Of a stretch of DNA of 6,833 nt, positions 5,863 to 6,833 are shown piece after piece (the first letter of the stretch is position 1; each line of letters starts with the position of its first letter). Position numbers and translations under genes: made by a program. The stretch is taken from positions 1 to 6,833 of the forward strand of contig SLGS01000226.1 in the NCBI GenBank assembly GCA_007136565.1, given 5' to 3'. Source of the stretch: Clostridia bacterium (GTDB lineage Bacteria > Bacillota > Sulfobacillia > SLMV01). The notes beneath the pieces were generated by a model that worked only from the letters and a program-made list of their open reading frames with translations, was not told where the DNA came from and did no database searches.

Positions 5863-6833
5863 TCAGGGGTCCAGCCGATGCACGGATCCACCCTTCATGA
5901 CGAAGGAGACCCCTTTCTTCAGGAGCCCGATGTCCTCCAGGGGATCCCCGTCGATGCCGATGATGTCGGCGACCTTACCGCGCTCCACGGTACCGTAGTC
6001 TTGCTCCACTCCCACGCACTCGGCGCCGGCGCGGGTGGCGGCCACGATGGCGTCGCGGGACGACATGCCGTATTTCACCATGGCTATGGGTTCGTCGGCG
6101 TTATCGCCGTGGGCCCGCATGGGGGCGCCGAAATAGTCGGGACCGGTGGATATCCTGACCCCCGCCTCGTAGGCCCTGAGAAAACTCTTCTCCATGGCCT
6201 CGATGCAGTCCAGCTGTTTTCTAAGCCTCCAGGGGGGCATGTCCAGCGGTCGCTTCACCGACGCTTTGAAGACCTCGATGAGGGCCAGGGTCGGGACGAA
6301 GTGCGTGCCCCTCTCGAGCATCATGGATATGCACTCGTCGTCGATGAAGTAGCCGTGCTCCACGGTGTCTACCCCGCCGCGCAGGGCGTTTTTGACCCCC
6401 GGGGCTCCCTGGGCGTGGGTGGCTACACGACGGCCGGCGCGGTGCGCCTCCTCGCAGATGACCCTGATCTCCTCAACCGTGTAGCGCTCATCCAGGGGAT
6501 GGGTCTTCTCCGAGCCCACCCCGCCGCTGGTGGCTATCTTGATGAAGTCCGCGCCCAGGCGCGTCATCTCCCGGACGGCCCGGCGACACTCGTCGGGACC
6601 GTCGGCCAGGCGGGCGTTGGCTTCGGGGTTCTCCTTCACGGTCTGTACCGGCAAGAAGTGGGCATCGCCGTGTCCTCCGGTTTGGGTAATGACCTTGCCG
6701 CTGGCATATATCGTGGGTCCGGGGATCAGCCCGTCGCGCACGGCGCGGGCGGCGGAGAGGGCGATGGTGCTCCCGCAGTCGCGGACGAAGGTGAAACCGG
6801 CGTCGAGCAGCTTCCCCAGGTCCTCGACGACGC
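5863..6833 (-). CDS. Imidazolonepropionase/prolidase-type amidohydrolase, C-terminal part
   Basis: The frame is open to the window edge: upstream of GTG 6741 it reads VVEDLGKLLDAGFTFVRDCG, a conserved barrel segment, so 6741 is not the real start. About 322 residues are visible and the N-terminus with the HxH motif is missing. In visible numbering, the segment IYASGKVITQTGGHGDAH (41-58) is followed by FIKIATSGG with K98, the usual carboxylated metal-bridging lysine. Next come ATHAQG (H139), EHGYFID (H159), STGPD with D232 as the catalytic aspartate, and HGDNADE. The end is the beta-sandwich stretch GTVERGKVADIIGIDGDP. These are marks of the COG1228-like metal-dependent hydrolases, which include imidazolonepropionases and Xaa-Pro dipeptidases; the exact substrate (dipeptide, acyl-amino acid or lactam) cannot be told. 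No signal peptide can be judged. A strong hairpin follows the stop, so it probably ends its own transcript. Confidence 0.9.
   Translation of the reverse strand, partial: VVEDLGKLLDAGFTFVRDCGSTIALSAARAVRDGLIPGPTIYASGKVITQTGGHGDAHFLPVQTVKENPEANARLADGPDECRRAVREMTRLGADFIKIATSGGVGSEKTHPLDERYTVEEIRVICEEAHRAGRRVATHAQGAPGVKNALRGGVDTVEHGYFIDDECISMMLERGTHFVPTLALIEVFKASVKRPLDMPPWRLRKQLDCIEAMEKSFLRAYEAGVRISTGPDYFGAPMRAHGDNADEPIAMVKYGMSSRDAIVAATRAGAECVGVEQDYGTVERGKVADIIGIDGDPLEDIGLLKKGVSFVMKGGSVHRLDP

Noticed and set aside
1..6833. Mobile element, CRISPR, phage, or RNA gene signals
   Set aside because: No transposase, integrase, regularly spaced repeats, or tRNA-like or rRNA-like sequence was recognised on either strand.

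Overview
The window looks like part of a chromosome from a high-GC, probably environmental bacterium (GC is clearly above 60% by eye). Every gene I can support is on the minus strand, so transcription runs from high to low coordinates. I cannot name the lineage. Persulfide-handling enzymes, a rubrerythrin-like diiron protein and several stand-alone amidohydrolases would suit an anaerobe or microaerobe, but that is inference.

Layout in transcription order. (1) 6833-5863: the C-terminal ~322 residues of an imidazolonepropionase/prolidase-type amidohydrolase that runs off the window, followed by a strong GC-rich hairpin (5813-5841) with a second copy of one arm. (2) 5738-4371: a membrane-anchored GAF-GGDEF diguanylate cyclase with its own TATAAT-type promoter. 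(3) 4254-4230: a short hairpin with a T7 tract that looks like an intrinsic terminator, then a two-gene sulfur cassette. This holds a rhodanese fused to a rubrerythrin-like diiron domain (4167-3307; start could be 4254) and, directly abutting it (TAG then ATG), a CstB-like persulfide dioxygenase with two C-terminal rhodanese domains (3306-1930). (4) A 167-bp spacer with a perfect 12-bp inverted repeat (1833-1874). (5) 1762-233: an ATZ/TRZ-type amidohydrolase with Tyr in place of the first His of the HxH metal motif. (6) 218-1: the N-terminus of a third amidohydrolase, closely coupled to the previous gene.

How the genes may work together: the sulfur pair is the coherent unit. The CstB-like protein would oxidise the sulfane sulfur of low-molecular-weight persulfides on a mononuclear Fe(II) site and pass products or sulfur to its rhodanese domains. 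The upstream protein joins another sulfane-sulfur carrier to a diiron four-helix bundle, the kind of domain used for peroxide or O2 chemistry. Together they suggest combined reactive-sulfur and oxidative-stress handling. The diguanylate cyclase and the amidohydrolases have their own signals and are probably separate units. There is no sign of a mobile element, CRISPR array, tRNA or rRNA. The best candidates for something new are the rhodanese-rubrerythrin/CstB pair and the amidohydrolase with the altered metal motif.
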